Assembly: GCA_964518595.1 (NCBI GenBank)
Contig: CAZFHA010000001.1
Coordinates: 347,968 to 411,967, forward strand
Direction: 5' to 3'
Length of the DNA: 64,000 bases
Source of the DNA: CAZFHA01 sp964518595
GTDB taxonomy: Bacteria; Bacillota; Clostridia; Saccharofermentanales; Saccharofermentanaceae
In this document: one piece after another, positions 62,772 to 64,000 of the stretch
Layout: each line of letters opens with the position of its first letter
Position numbering within the stretch: the first letter of the stretch is position 1
Notes under the pieces: model-generated
The model's database searches: none
Told to the model about the DNA's origin: nothing
Seen by the model: the letters and a program-made list of their open reading frames with translations, nothing else
Made by a program: the position numbers and the translations under genes

Positions 62772-64000
62772 TTAGTTTTGTTCATTTTTACGTTTTCTGG
62801 AAATCACCAAGAGCAAGCTTACTGCCAGTAGACCCAATGCTCCTGCGGCAACCACCAGACCTGATTCATTCTCACCGGTCTTAGTAATGCCAAGAATTCC
62901 ATTTTTGCCAACAATTTTGACTTCTGCCCGGTTACTATTGTCGATAACTACATCCTTACCGTTTAAGCGGAAGGAGAGGAAACCTTCATTAACCAAAGCT
63001 GTACCGATTTGATCTGCCACAACCTTAAAGGTATAGACAATCTTGTTATCCAGTCCGAAGTCCGCTGGAACGGCTTGGAATAGCACATAGATTCCGGTAA
63101 TATATTCTCCATTCTGCAGTTTAGGAGCACTAAAGCTGAATTCCTTACTAGCGTCTACCTTATCATAGAGAACAACCCGTTCTGTTTTCAAGTTCGTTTT
63201 GTAAAGAATCTGATAGGTCAGTCCTTCACCCTTAGTAAAGGCCGGTAATTTACCGGATACAAGCTCCAGACCCTTAGACGGTTCGTCTCCGATAGTATAA
63301 TTGGTCACTTGACTGGAGGCTGGATTAGCAATCCCAGACAGTGTATAGTCAATCAGGTCTCCGGTCTGCACCTTGGTCTTACTTGGCAGCTTAACAAAGG
63401 TTTCCTTCTTAGCCGGAGCCACTGCTGTTATGGTTAAGCTGAAGGTGGTAGTGGTGCTGTTACCTTGAGCATCCGTAGCAGTTACCGTTACCGTGTAGCT
63501 GCCAGGAGTTCCCCGTTTTACTACTGAAGCGAAGTCTGAGGTAATGGTTGGGGTTAGGCCAGAGTTATCGCTAGTGGTTACGCCAACAGCTGCCAGTACA
63601 GCCTCTTCTGTTAAGCCTTGGCTCTCCGTTTCTGTGTAACTCAATTGATTATTAGCTAGAGTTAAGGTCGGTGGCGTTGTGTCTTCTACTATAATGCTCA
63701 AGCTGACTGTGCTGTAGTTACCCTCTGCGTCGGTAGCCTTAATAGTAACAACGTAGGTTCCTACTTTTGACATATCTACCACAGTAGCGAAATCACTGCT
63801 GATGGTAGGGGCAACCTTCGAGTCATCGCTGGCGCTAATGCCTGCGGCCTGAAGAATTTCTGCCTCGGTAGGAACAAGACTTTGGTTCACTTCATAGCTT
63901 AAGCTGTTTTTCGTAAGGCTAATCACCGGAGCTGTCGTATCAGTGATGGTCACCTTTACCACTAAAGTGGCTTGGTTACCAGATTCATCGGTGGCAGTAA
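62772..64000 (-). CDS. Cell-wall surface protein with Ig-like repeats (5' end missing)
   Basis: At least 408 aa; the frame remains open to the window edge with TATDESGNQATL-type sequence, so the start is outside. Visible parts are tandem Ig-like repeats of about 90 residues (each starting near DTTAPVI or DTTPPTL and ending SDFATVV...VTATDAQGN), then a DUF11/isopeptide-like beta domain and a wall-sorting-like tail: TKTGEN, a hydrophobic helix (GLVVAAGALGLLAVSLLLV) and SRKRKNEQN. The sortase motif is not a canonical LPxTG (it reads ITKTGE). Likely an adhesin or minor component next to the pilus locus. Confidence 0.87.
   Translation of the reverse strand, partial: TATDESGNQATLVVKVTITDTTAPVISLTKNSLSYEVNQSLVPTEAEILQAAGISASDDSKVAPTISSDFATVVDMSKVGTYVVTIKATDAEGNYSTVSLSIIVEDTTPPTLTLANNQLSYTETESQGLTEEAVLAAVGVTTSDNSGLTPTITSDFASVVKRGTPGSYTVTVTATDAQGNSTTTTFSLTITAVAPAKKETFVKLPSKTKVQTGDLIDYTLSGIANPASSQVTNYTIGDEPSKGLELVSGKLPAFTKGEGLTYQILYKTNLKTERVVLYDKVDASKEFSFSAPKLQNGEYITGIYVLFQAVPADFGLDNKIVYTFKVVADQIGTALVNEGFLSFRLNGKDVVIDNSNRAEVKIVGKNGILGITKTGENESGLVVAAGALGLLAVSLLLVISRKRKNEQN

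Overview
The window looks like the chromosome of an anaerobic, low-to-mid GC Gram-positive bacterium of the Clostridia type. Supporting signs are strong AGGAGG-like ribosome sites with frequent TTG and GTG starts, lipoprotein solute-binding proteins, YesM/YesN two-component regulators, oxygen-sensitive iron-sulfur oxidoreductases, a Firmicutes-style Tad (type IVb) pilus locus with an Flp1 pilin, and sortase-like surface proteins. I see no rRNA, tRNA, CRISPR array, phage or insertion sequence. Species cannot be named from this sequence.

Positions 1-6585 (+): the end of a sugar-binding protein, two MalF/MalG-type permeases, a GH36 alpha-galactosidase and a GH4 NAD-dependent alpha-galactosidase. 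Together they form a raffinose-family or galactoside uptake and cleavage operon; the transport ATPase is not encoded here. Positions 6631-9654 (-): an alpha/beta-hydrolase esterase, an unknown membrane protein and an AraC regulator.

Positions 9840-22760: a catabolic cluster for an unidentified, probably sugar-like compound. It holds an AraA/FucI-fold isomerase, a divergent YesN/YesM regulatory pair, an RbsA-type ATPase with two different permeases and a lipoprotein binding protein, an M24 'peptidase' that has lost metal ligands, a VOC protein and a UroD-like protein. Positions 22812-27055: a GH43 glycosidase, an FGGY kinase and an aldo/keto reductase with ferredoxin motifs. Positions 27243-31401: housekeeping or unknown genes (EEP hydrolase, zinc-ribbon membrane protein, DUF523, iron-sulfur flavoprotein).

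Positions 31483-36228: a siroheme/4Fe-4S half-reductase translationally coupled to a complete FecBCD-type ABC transporter, divergent from a LysR regulator. A perfect 16-bp palindrome lies between them. A YitT-family membrane protein follows.

Positions 37335-62365 (all -): a 25-kb Tad pilus and signalling locus. From its promoter near 62543-62572 it runs tadZ, tadA, tadB, tadC, flp, a TadE-like pseudopilin, a 1191-residue DUF5702-like protein, four tandem paralogous lipoproteins, a second TadE-like protein, a prepilin peptidase, a WG-repeat protein, an FHA protein, a PP2C phosphatase, a Ser/Thr kinase, a small membrane protein and a 1674-residue Ig-repeat surface protein. A second Ig-repeat wall protein (62772 to the window edge) flanks the other side. 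The most interesting points are the kinase/phosphatase/FHA module inside the pilus locus, reminiscent of threonine-phosphorylation control of type VI secretion, and the mosaic, gene-conversion-like tandem array of four secreted lipoproteins with a hairpin after each.
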